A DNA stretch of 64,000 nt from assembly GCA_958450325.1 (NCBI GenBank), contig OY288244.1, positions 36,207,424 through 36,271,423 of the forward strand, written 5' to 3'. Under the pieces are notes generated by a model that ran no database searches, was not told the DNA's origin, and saw only the letters and a list, made by a program, of their open reading frames with translations. Origin of the DNA: Agrostemma githago (Eukaryota > Streptophyta > Magnoliopsida > Caryophyllales > Caryophyllaceae). Position numbers and translations under genes: made by a program. Position 1 is the first letter of the stretch. Every line of letters begins with the position of its first letter. This document shows, in pieces, positions 10,463 to 19,248 of the stretch.

Positions 10463-11092
10463 CTCACAAGGGAGCTGAATAAAGGAGTAAAGAAGTCAAG
10501 GTTGATTATGGGCTGATTGGTTACTTCGTTTTTAGCTCCATGTTCACATGGTGTGTACACTCAAGCTTTGGTGTTGGCTCCATGTTCACACAAGACTACA
10601 CGGCTGGTGCAAGCTTTGGTTTTAACTCCTTGTTTACACTAGCTTTGTTTTTAACTCCAACCTTGTATTTAGCTCCTAGTTCACATTAGTCTAGCTTTGT
10701 TATTGTCACCCTTAACCAACCGGTTTAAGGGCCCTTGTAGGCTATAAATAGCCGGCCATTTGAAGGAATAAACATCATCCAATTTGCAAATTAAAAACCT
10801 GAGTAAAGTTAAGCTTTGTGCTTTCTTTGTTTCGTCTTTGTAGTTTACAAGACAAAGTCTAGAGTGAGTCGCGTTACAAGCTCTAAACTCGCTACTTCAA
10901 TCGCGTTGTTTGATTTAGCACCCGCTTTGTTGAAGTATAGGTCTACTTCACCTAGCATACTATCCTTGGTTACGGTTCATTCACGCTCAAAACTATCCTT
11001 TACTTTCTGTTTTGGTTACTTGTTTCACGTCCAATTCAGTTTACTAATCATATCTCTCATTCTTGTTTCAAAGTTCATATCAACTCACATCA
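10342..11092 (+). repeat. Chromovirus 3' LTR
   Basis: Second copy of the 751-bp LTR, ending CTCACATCA and followed by the duplicated target TCGAG. Its first 121 bases encode the end of the pol frame. Confidence 0.92.
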
Positions 11093-13615
11093 TCGAGTTT
11101 GCTTAAATCAGCGAAGGTTGGGGCGATTCGATTTATTTGTCCCAAAATTCGAACGCGTCGCCCCTTTCGCCCCAATATCGCCTTTTCAATTTTTCTAACC
11201 AATTTCCATCTCGATTTCTGCCATACGTGAGAATGTCAACTCCGGGTAAGTGTTCTTTACTTGTCTATTATCGATTTTGCTTAATTTGATTGATTGTGGG
11301 TCGATTTTGTTGAAACCCTAGAAAATCGATTTGGGTATTTTAAATTTTCTAAGTTTCGGTGTTTGCGCTTAGCCCCATTGTTAAATTAGGGTTGAATAGA
11401 GCTTGTTAGGGTAGTTGTAAGCTTGATAGGACACTTTGAGGTATGACCATGGCCTCCTATGGAGATAAACTCGAAATGCTTAGGGTTAGGGACCGTTTTC
11501 TCGGTAATTCCCGTACTTGTCTTATGCAATCTTGCTCAATTAGTGTTTGTGACGATGTGGGTGAATCCTTTATCAATTTTTGTGAGCTAGAATGGCCTTT
11601 AAGGCCTTCTATGAGGTTTTGTGTGACTTACGACGCACCAAATGGTGTCGTAATGATGCCGGATTTTCCCGAAACCACTTCCATCGTGATCGGGGTTAGA
11701 AATAGGTGTTAGCGGGCTTTTCGAAATTTTGATGTCTCTATTCGAAATTTTGACCTTATTTTGACCTGCTGCTTTAGCCTAACCTGAAGCGTGGATTTTT
11801 GTATTTGTTTGGTTTTGTAGCTAGAGGTGATACTGAGCATCCCAAGGGAACTTCTACGGTTGGTACTAGTGGCAAGGCCGCCAGGACGAGCTCACTGACT
11901 CCCCTCGGGATTCGTAGAAGACGACGAAGCGTTTCTTCGTAGCGTCTTGATCTGGAGGCCATAAATGATGCCAACTTTGATAGGGTAAGGAAGCGGAGGC
12001 TTCCCGAGACGGTTGCTAGGAGGGCCCATGTCCTGATTTCCGTGCCTGAGAACGAGGAGATCGGTTACGAGGACCCTGAGTGGGCCCGGGACTGGGACGG
12101 TCACCAGTTATTGTTTCGTCCCGACTTTACACGTTTCTCACCGCATTATGCATGGTCTGGTGAGTATCCTTGTTCGTGTTTATTAGTTTATGACTTGAAT
12201 TTTTGGCTCTGGTTGGGTTTGGTTTGTTTTGTTTATACTTGTATTGCGTCGGTCTGCAGCCCCCAGGTTCGATGAGGTCCTTTTCGGGTTTTAGGACATG
12301 CCTTGAGATCTATTCTCAAAAGCTGACTTCCGTGGCAAAGGGGATTATCGCGAGGACCGCTCTGAGTCCCGTGGTTGAGCAGTGGGTTAGGTTGGTGGGT
12401 TGCAGGACTAAGTGCAACCTCATGGTGATTAGAGCGATGGTAGATCGCTTTCATGACACTACCTCGACCTTCCACATGTCTGTTGGGGAGGTCGGGATGA
12501 CTCTAGAGGACTTTGGGGTTATTACGGGCTTACCCTGGGGTCCGGAGAGGATTAGGTGGGCTGCCGAGGGCTCTAGGCTAGATAGTGATGAGGTCCGGGG
12601 CCTTATCAGTGATTGTTTGGAGCGTGAGGCTTACAGTACGCCTCATGCTCTAGTGAGTTCGTACATCACCGATCACTTTGAGAGGGTGGCGGTGTTAGAG
12701 GGTCAAGCACCCAACACGCCGGAGCAGGATGCCCTGTTGTGGTTGTGGTACTTCCTAGGATCGACCCACTTCTCGGATAAGGGCGGGAGGTTTAGTACTA
12801 GGATTTTGCCTCTCCTAGCTGATCTAAGTCAGCTGGGACGTTTAGATTGGGTAACCGCGACTTTCACAGAGATGACTCATTGCTTGCAAGTCATGGTGAA
12901 GCCGCTGCAGGTGGAGTCAGCATCAGCTTTGCCCATCGTGGGCCCAGGTCTCGTGCTGAAGGTTAGTAATTGTTCCCGTATTTGCTTCTCGGGTTTCGTT
13001 TAGCTTAGTTTGGTTTTACTAAGGATGTTTTGGGGTTTTGCAGGCTTGGATTTACTCATACTTCCCCTGCTTGGCACCTAAAACGGTGCGGGCTCCTCCG
13101 ACTAGATTCCCAGCGTGGATTGAATGGAGGCTGACCCAGCCTAAGAGTATGACCAACCTTTACTCGTCAGAGAACGTGCTGGCTAACCGACTACGCCTCG
13201 AGGACGTAAGTTTCTTCTTTATAGCTAGTTTTACTTAATATCCTCCAAGGGTTTAGGGTTATTGAAATGGTAATTTTGTTTGTGTAGTTCGTGGCCCGTC
13301 TTTGGGCCGACTACGAGGGTGTGCCTGGGTATGTGGCAGTGGAGTTGAGGCCTCGGAGCTACAAGAGGATGCTCCTTCCTGTGCTGTTTCACCCGATTTG
13401 GTATCTGGGTGAACGGTTGGTGCGCCAGTGCTTGTACGATGACTTTTGGGTGCCGATTGATTGTCCCCGGACCATGTTCAGGCCACCGACCACCGCAGAT
13501 GTCCTCGAGGGCAAGGATGGAGAAGAAGGTGATGCACTTTTGGTGCTTGGTGCCTCATATCTGTCTCATGTCAGCCAGCCGCTAGCTTGCCACCGCCTCG
13601 TGGTGAGTGCTTGAT

Positions 13616-13922
13616 TGAAACACCCCACATTGATTGAAGATGTCCTATTTATGAGCTTTGCTTAAAGGGATTTGAAGTACTACTCATATCAACAAAGTGC
13701 ACTTTCTTTTCGGGTTTGCCCATGATAAGAACTCTGCAGTCAAGCGTGCTTGACTGGGAGCAATCTTAGGATGGGTGACCTCCAGGGAAGGTTTCCGGGA
13801 TGCGCATGAGTGAGGACAAAATGTGCTGGAAAGAACTCGTATTGGTCTGTGGGACCAGTACAAAGCCTGGCGGGCTACCGCAGTCAACATTTCCGGTCCT
13901 AGGATTGGGTCGGGGTGTTACA
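13616..13922 (+). repeat. Cassandra 5' LTR
   Basis: This 307-bp LTR runs TGAAACACC to GGTGTTACA. It differs from the second LTR at scattered sites and carries the 5S-like segment at 13725-13812. Confidence 0.85.
13725..13812 (+). other. 5S rRNA-like segment in the Cassandra 5' LTR
   Basis: It matches the second half of plant 5S rRNA, including the internal control region: an A-box-like AGTCAAGCGTGCTTG and a C-box-like GGATGGGTGACCTCC. It is not a functional 5S gene, since the first half is missing and the 3' end has drifted. It can explain RNA polymerase III promoter potential in the LTR. Confidence 0.8.
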
Positions 13923-14039
13923 AACGGTATCAGAGCAACCCTGCGACCGTGCATTTGGCACCTAGCGGCGGTGGATTCTGGGTCAGCGGTTATGCTGCCA
14001 GGCGCAACGAGGACGTTGCGTTCTTCAAGTAGGAGTGAC

Positions 14040-14345
14040 TGAAACACCCCACATTGATTGAAGATGTCCTATTTATGAGCTTTGCTTAAAGGGATTTGAA
14101 GTACTACTCATATCAACAAAGTGCACTTTCTTTTCTGGTTTGTCCATGATAAGAACTTCGCAGTTAAGCGTGCTTGACTGGGAGCAATCTTAGGATGGGT
14201 GACCTCCTGGGAAGGTTTCCGGGATGCGCATGAGTGAAGACAAAATGTGCTGGAAAGGACTCGTGTTGGTCTGTGGGACCAGTACAAAGCTTGGCAGGCT
14301 ACCGCAGTTGACATTTTGGTCCTAGGATTGGGTCGGGGTGTTACA
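14040..14345 (+). repeat. Cassandra 3' LTR with 5S-like segment
   Basis: This 306-bp copy has its 5S-like segment at 14148-14232. The boxes AGTTAAGCGTGCTTG and GGATGGGTGACCTCCTGGGA are closer to consensus 5S rRNA than those in the other LTR. Confidence 0.85.
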
Positions 14346-14534
14346 TATGTGGCAGTGGAGTTGAGGCCTCGGAGCTAACGGTTGGTGCGCCAGTGCTTGT
14401 ACGATGACTTTTGGGTGCCGATTAATCGTCTCCGGACCATGTTTAGGCCACCGACCACCGCAGATGTACTTTTGGTGCTTGGTGCCTTATATCTGTCTCA
14501 TGTCAGCCAGCGGCTAGCTTGCCACCGCCTCGTG
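14346..14534 (+). repeat. Partial duplicate of PMD exon 5
   Basis: The sequence repeats 13330-13602 (from TATGTGGCAGTGGAG to the same GTGAGTGCTTGAT splice donor). It lacks 51 bp after CGGAGCTA and 33 bp after GCAGATGT, both multiples of three. It begins exactly where the Cassandra 3' LTR ends, suggesting recombination between two Cassandra copies. Confidence 0.8.
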
Positions 14535-15411
14535 GTGAGTGCTTGATATTTGGTTCTCAAAGCTTATTTTCTTTTTATTGCTTAGTATTTTCTTGTTTTT
14601 TTTATCGGTCGCCGTTCTTTCAGCTGGCCGATCTGGTTGATGTTATTCAGCCCCCGGACTTCTCCTTGACGCTGCTTAGGGTAGATTAGGTTGGGGTAGC
14701 TTTTACCGAGCCTCTGCCCCTGTGCTTTGCCGAGGAGATGGATGCCGGGATAGGGTGGTGTGACCGGGTATACCGGGTAAGTTTCGGTTTCTGTTTTGGC
14801 TTTGGGTTCTAAGAGTTAGGTTTTGTTTGGCTAACTTGTGTGGTTTCACCTTTCAGGTTTCGTCGGCTTGCAATCAGCGGTTGTGGCAGGCCGCTAACTG
14901 CTTCAGGATCTATGCCTCGAGAGTCTACCGTGACACTTCGGGACCTCGATCGGTAAGTGCGTGTACCTAGGATTGGCTCTTAGATTGTTTGTCTGTTTTC
15001 CTCAAGTGTGGGTTATGTTTGCAGGATACTCCCGATATGGTGGGACAGCTGGAGACTCGGGTGACCGAGCTTGAGGCAGAAGCGGCTGAGGCGCGATAGC
15101 TCCTGCAATCTCGGGCTGACGAGATTGCTCAACTTAAAGAGCGGCTGGCTCGGTCTCAGGGCGAGACCTCCGCGCAGGGTGAGGTTAGGCATCAGATTGA
15201 GAGGGAGAGGGAGGCTGAGGCTGAGGCTACAGGTCGTGCTATGGGTGCTACTGAGGAGGTTGGAAGAGTTCCCGAGACAGTTACTCTAGACATGCTGTCG
15301 GGAATGAATGGTAGCGAGTCTCCTACCTTTGTTTTAGGGGACTTAGGCCTGGATGACAACAACGGTGAGTTCGTGATAGCCATCGGTGCGGCTTCTAGGG
15401 GTCCTCCCTAG

Positions 15412-16295
15412 TCTTATGAACTCGAATTGTGTATGAATTTGTATGTTTTGTATATTTTCTTAAGATTTTTAGTATTTGAATTAATTGGATTAGTTTTGTG
15501 TTTTCGTTTGCTGAATTGTTGACCTAGATTGACAAGTAATAACTTTGCGTTCATTTTATTTGCAATTTAATCGATGTTTAGGGCGTTTTGAGATGCATCG
15601 GGGTTGCACGAGAGTACGAAAACATTTTTTTTTTGGATTTTTTGAAATGCGTTGAGCCGGAAATCAGATCAGATAATACGTCAATTAAAATACTTGACTC
15701 GACATGGTGCAACACGTAAAAAGTTGGCACGTTTTGACAGAGTGTGTTAGGAGGCAAGTGTAGTTGCCTCATCGCTTCATTTTAGGAGGAGGTTAAAAAC
15801 AAAAGAAGGTAGACGACTTTTTTTAAAACAAAAAAAAAAAGTTGTACCACTTTTTTTGTATTCACGTTACAGACGCGATTTGACAATACCCGTTAAAGGC
15901 TACAGCACGCCTAGGTGGGGTAGCTTATCCCCCTAAAAGAAAAAATGAAAAGATGTCTAAGTCCGGTGGGTCCGACGGGTGAAATGTGATATCCGCGTGG
16001 CCTCGCAACTCTTGCATGGGTGTTTCGGTTTCCGGATAGGGTCTAAGTTTCTTCCGGAGGTCGTTCCCGATGTTTGAGATGTCAGGTGGTGGTTATGTTG
16101 ATAACGCGGGGTCGATGTCTCGGTTTTTCGGTTGCATGAAGGGCTGATGACTTGGGAACAGACGCTTGGGCTGAGGTAGTCAGGTTTTGGGTCGCCTGTG
16201 CTCGGGCGGCCGGAGATTTGGGCACTTGGGGTTGGGCGATCTAGATCCCGTTTATGGAAATTTTCGTAGTTTCCTAATTGTCTTGGGATTAAGGC
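15412..16295. other. Spacer between the PMD gene and the DUF7745-like ORF in Tat-1
   Basis: No protein motif is recognisable. T- and A-homopolymer runs occur at 15620-15860. The interval should hold the PMD gene's 3' end and the promoter of the downstream ORF, of which only a TATA box at its right edge is visible. Confidence 0.4.
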
Positions 16296-16303
16296 TATAT
16301 ATA
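16296..16303 (+). promoter_or_regulatory. TATA box upstream of the DUF7745-like ORF
   Basis: TATATATA, in the context GGCTATATATACGG, lies about 80 bp before the ATG at 16381. That spacing is compatible with a short 5' leader. It suggests the ORF is transcribed on its own, antisense to Tat-1 pol. Confidence 0.55.
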
Positions 16304-16380
16304 CGGGTTATGGGTGCTTGTTTTAGACATACTAAGAATACCCAAAGATTGCTTATAGCTTCCTTGTATTGTTTTGAGTT

Positions 16381-17772
16381 ATGTCAAGTTTCGGGGATCT
16401 TCTGACCGAGTGGGCGGGTCGTTTTAAGAAATGTGACCTCGAGGTTAGTCCAAATGATGGCTTGTCAATGATTATTGCGTTGAGCCGAGTTAAGGTGCAA
16501 GAGGACTTCTTGCTAGCATGTTCTAAATTTTGGGACGTAAAAAGTCATGTTTTTGCTTTTCCCGGGGGTAAGGTTCGTCCTCTCCTTGAGGAGCAAGACG
16601 CTATAGGTGGGTGGAGTTCGGTTCGACCTTGTGTGCCTTTGGGAGATGATGCTATTGTGGAACGGTTTTGTCATTTCTTGGACCTCTCTATGTTGGAGGA
16701 GGCTAAAATTTTCTTTGGGAGAGATGGCATTATCCGAGAGTTGCTTTTTAGGATATTCTCACAGGTTGGTTCCTACGATATTTCAACCCTAGCATGTAAG
16801 CTGGCTTTTAACATTGCGATGGCTTGTTACTATCTCTTCGAGGACGCGACAACGCGTGATGGTTGGGGTAATCCTCGGGTTTTGGATGTCATTATGGGTA
16901 TGGAGCATTGGCGGTCACCCTCTTTAGTTATCTTGGGTAATTCTCGGGTTTTGGATGACGTTTTGTTGTGGTTTGTGCAGGTTTGGCTTGGCTTCGTCGA
17001 TCCTCCCCGGGCAGTCAAAGGTTATAGCTATAGGGGTTTCACGGGTCGGAAAATGGTGCGTGCATGGAATGACGGTCACACCGAGGAGGAGTGGCTTTCT
17101 TACTTGGCTAAAGGGCGGTTGGACATCAGGTGGACTGTCCCGTGGTGGGATATTGCTGGGCATGCCGGGTCTCCTTTCTCGTCCTCGACCCAGGCTTTGT
17201 TGATATTATCTTTGAGGAGTCCGGTTTATATTTATCCGAGCATTTTTGCGAATCAAATGGGCTTAAGGCCTACCGCCTCGGATTTCACTAATGACGTTCT
17301 CAAGTTTGACTCGTGGACGGAGAATTCGTTTGTGGAGTTTAGGGTGTCTTGGGAACAGAAATATTTTCGTCCCGTTGTCATAGAGATCGTTCGACCAACT
17401 GAGATCACTTCCATCCGGCGGGGGGCTTATGAACACCCGTCAGGACAGAGCAATTCGAAAGTTAGGAAAACAGCTGCACTAGAGGATAAGGAGGCGACTC
17501 GAGTAGAGGTCACTAAGCGCCTGACCAAAGACAGCGTTACTGATCCTAGTACTGTCAGTTCATCTATTTGGGTCAAGGCTGATGAGACTCATATTGAAGG
17601 TGCTAGTGATGAGAAGAAACATGGTTGGCTGAGCTCGACTTTGGCTAGGGCGGTGGAAGCTTGTATTATGAGGGGGTCGATGATGAGGGACCCGCACAAG
17701 CTTGCCCTAATGGCGATAGGAACAGGAAGTTGGACCGGTAGAGCCCAGCCATTTCGTATAATGTTTTATTAA
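16381..17772 (+). CDS. DUF7745-like protein, antisense cargo ORF of Tat-1
   Basis: The frame is open for 463 codons and has no detected intron. Landmarks resemble the plant transposon-associated DUF7745/PMD-like family: FWDVKSHVFAFPGGKVRPLLEE at residues 43-64, and in the second half DIRWTVPWWDIAG followed by LILSLRSPVYIYP and NQMGLRPTASDF. The C-terminal 110 residues are charged and look disordered. The molecular function is unknown. A 22-bp near-repeat inside the ORF (about 16864 and 16935) duplicates NPRVLD/NSRVLD. It sits tail-to-tail with Tat-1 pol and downstream of the PMD gene on the same strand. Being intact among decayed neighbours, it may be under selection or simply lucky. The family assignment is by remembered motifs and is moderate. 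Confidence 0.65.
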   Translation: MSSFGDLLTEWAGRFKKCDLEVSPNDGLSMIIALSRVKVQEDFLLACSKFWDVKSHVFAFPGGKVRPLLEEQDAIGGWSSVRPCVPLGDDAIVERFCHFLDLSMLEEAKIFFGRDGIIRELLFRIFSQVGSYDISTLACKLAFNIAMACYYLFEDATTRDGWGNPRVLDVIMGMEHWRSPSLVILGNSRVLDDVLLWFVQVWLGFVDPPRAVKGYSYRGFTGRKMVRAWNDGHTEEEWLSYLAKGRLDIRWTVPWWDIAGHAGSPFSSSTQALLILSLRSPVYIYPSIFANQMGLRPTASDFTNDVLKFDSWTENSFVEFRVSWEQKYFRPVVIEIVRPTEITSIRRGAYEHPSGQSNSKVRKTAALEDKEATRVEVTKRLTKDSVTDPSTVSSSIWVKADETHIEGASDEKKHGWLSSTLARAVEACIMRGSMMRDPHKLALMAIGTGSWTGRAQPFRIMFY

Positions 17773-17944
17773 TTGATATTATGTGGCGTATTAGTACCAG
17801 TTCTTTTTTTGTGGTGTTTTGACGTATCATCATTTCCGAGATGGTTGATTCTCGTGTGTTTGATGTGATGGGCCCCGACAAAGGCTCGACTTAACCAATT
17901 TTGTTAATGAGAAGCACATTTATTTACATTATCTTTTTTTGTGG

Positions 17945-18215
17945 TGACTCGCGACTCGATTCTTCATTTTGCCCGGAGCGCCCTTTCGGGTTTTCACTCC
18001 GTTCTCGGCTCACCTTTTGTTCTTATTGTTTTTTTCCCTTTTTTAACGGCTCGCAACTCGATTCTTCATTTTGCCCGGAGCGCCCTTTCGGGTTTTCACT
18101 TTGTCCTCGGCTCGTCATCGTTTTTTTTACGACGGCTCGCAACTTGTTTTTTTTCATTTTGCCCGGAGGGCCCTTTTGGGTTTTCACTCTGTCCTCGGCT
18201 CGTCGTTTGTGCTGC
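17945..18215. repeat. Tandem repeats immediately downstream of Tat-1 pol
   Basis: Three copies of an 88-102-bp unit each contain TCATTTTGCCCGGAG, the CCCTTTCGGGTTTTCACT block and CTCGGCTC. Copies begin near 17951, 18053 and 18140. They lie between the pol stop at 18482 (minus strand) and the antisense ORF. Apparent plus-strand ORFs across them are repeats in frame, not genes. The rest of 17773-18481 has no recognisable feature. Confidence 0.8.
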
Positions 18216-18481
18216 GTCATTGGAATCACTCGTTAACCGGAGCGTGGAGAGAGGTTCCGGTTTGTATGTGAATCGAGTAATCGATTTGGTCATTTTGGTT
18301 GGTTGTACCCAAAGAAGGGTTGCTTACGTATCCGTGTTTAGACGGAATCAAACCATGTTCGTAGTTCTTTTAAGTGTGAGTGATTTTGCTTTAGACTCGC
18401 TATGCCATTTTATCGATGTGATTTTTTTTTTGCGCGGGTTTTTGCCCTTATTCGGAGATTAGGATGAGGTTGTTGGGATGT

Positions 18482-18557
18482 TTATGGGTAGTATCGCTTG
18501 AGTTGATCCATGTTGGTCGGGGTCGAGAACTCTTGGCCGTCTAGGTCGGTGAGGATT
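18482..18557 (-). pseudogene. Tat-1 pol, last codons of integrase
   Basis: The minus strand encodes the typical Tat integrase end: AVILTDLDGQEF, then NMDQLKRYYP and a TAA stop at 18484-18482. It is separated from the rest of integrase (22539 onward) by the hAT element. One copy of the 8-bp duplication makes the frame continuous. Confidence 0.8.
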
Positions 18558-18565
18558 ACGGCGCC

Positions 18566-18710
18566 TAGGGCTGAGCAAAACCGGATATCCGATTCGGTTT
18601 TGCAAACCGGATCGGATATCCGGTTTTAAAATCCTAAAATTTCACTATCCTGATCCGATCCGAAAAAAACCGGATATCCGGAAACCGGATATCCGGTATC
18701 CGGTTTTGAC
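18566..18710. repeat. hAT left terminal and subterminal inverted repeats
   Basis: It contains the terminal TAGGGCTGAGCA and at least four copies of CGGATATCCGG, each self-complementary, within about 120 bp. A long T-run follows at 18713-18730. Confidence 0.85.
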
Positions 18711-18730
18711 GTTTTTTTTTTTTTTTTTTT

Positions 18731-19248
18731 CATTTTCCTTTAAGTGTACATAGTCCGATTTTTGATTTTAAGGCCTTAACGAACGTTGCGTTAATTGTTA
18801 TACAAAAATAATACGTAAATAAAAAAAATCTAAAAATAATTTAATTATTACAATCATCCTGAATAGTCTAATACGACAAATATTCTCCGATAATAGTCAA
18901 TTAGTCATAGCAATCCGCCTACTTTCTTCAAATAAGAAACAAGCATGTTTTCTTCTCTTGTCTATTTTTTCTTCAAAAACCAAGCTTCAACTCTTCAAGG
19001 ATCCATCCTTCAACATGAACATCAAGTCAAACAATGTCATCAAACGGTTGTTTACGCAAGAAGTAATCAAAAGTAAATGAATATAACAAACCTTCATTCA
19101 TCCGTGTCGTGAGAGTCATCGATCACAATAGTCGGTTGTTGCAACATCAAGTGTTCCATACCTACCATTTCACAATTACCAAAAAATATAACTTCAAATA
19201 AAAATACAATAACTAATTTTCAATATAAAAAGAGATTAAAGATTATGA
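18731..19248. other. hAT region downstream of the transposase ORF
   Basis: AT-rich DNA between the left subterminal repeats and the transposase stop. It should hold the transcript 3' end. No further coding region is seen. Confidence 0.5.

Larger units (their letters stand above)
6200..11092 (+). mobile_element. Ty3/gypsy chromovirus-like element lacking gag, identical LTRs, inserted in Tat-1
   Basis: Two 751-bp LTRs, 6200-6950 and 10342-11092, flank one open pol frame. The target duplication TCGAG is perfect (6195-6199 and 11093-11097). The primer site is TGGTATCAGAGC at 6955, matching initiator methionine tRNA, and the polypurine tract GGGGGAGGAGA is at 10331-10341. I found no difference between the two LTRs by eye, so this is probably the youngest LTR insertion in the window. 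Gag is missing: only about 75 codons precede the protease. The integrase C-terminus resembles CRM/Reina-type chromoviruses, but the exact lineage is uncertain. Confidence 0.93.
13616..14345 (+). mobile_element. Cassandra TRIM (5S rRNA-bearing terminal-repeat retrotransposon in miniature)
   Basis: Direct repeats 13616-13922 and 14040-14345 begin TGAAACACCCC, end GGGGTGTTACA, and contain a 5S rRNA-like segment, which is the definition of Cassandra. The 117-bp internal part starts with a degenerate methionine tRNA primer site (GGTATCAGAGC at 13927) and ends with CAAGTAGGAGTGAC before the second LTR. There is no coding capacity. The flanks TTGAT and TATGT do not form a target duplication, and the sequence to the right is a second copy of PMD exon 5, so the element sits at a recombination junction. 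Orientation follows the primer site. Confidence 0.88.
11233..15411 (+). pseudogene. Plant mobile domain (PMD) gene, eight exons, antisense cargo of Tat-1, broken
   Basis: PMD proteins are plant proteins of the MAIN/MAIL1 kind that also occur on transposons. Exons inferred from GT-AG borders and frame: 11233-11245, 11821-12159, 12260-12961, 13044-13205, 13288-13602, 14624-14776, 14857-14952 and 15025-15411. Exon 3 carries the core (MTLEDFGVITGLPWG, then LLWLWYFLGSTHFSD), continued by WIYSYFPCLAPKTV in exon 4 and by exon 5 (YEGVPGYVAVELRPRSYKR). Exon 8 encodes a coiled coil rich in E, R and A, then an acidic tail. TAG stops occur in frame at 11940, 14687 and 15097, and a frame change is needed near 12290. 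A Cassandra element and a duplicated, shortened exon 5 (14346-14534) interrupt it. It lies on the strand opposite to Tat-1 pol. Its job in the element is unknown. Confidence 0.8.

Noticed and set aside
10816..11106. Second copy of the N-terminal ORF of the chromovirus
   Set aside because: It is the 3' LTR repeated sequence and is not a gene.
13725..14232. Functional 5S rRNA genes
   Set aside because: Only the second half of 5S is present, within direct repeats with LTR ends and a tRNA primer site; this is Cassandra.
17901..18462. ORFs of 111 and 173 codons downstream of the DUF7745-like gene
   Set aside because: They run through an 88-102-bp tandem repeat and contain the repeat peptide in shifting frames.
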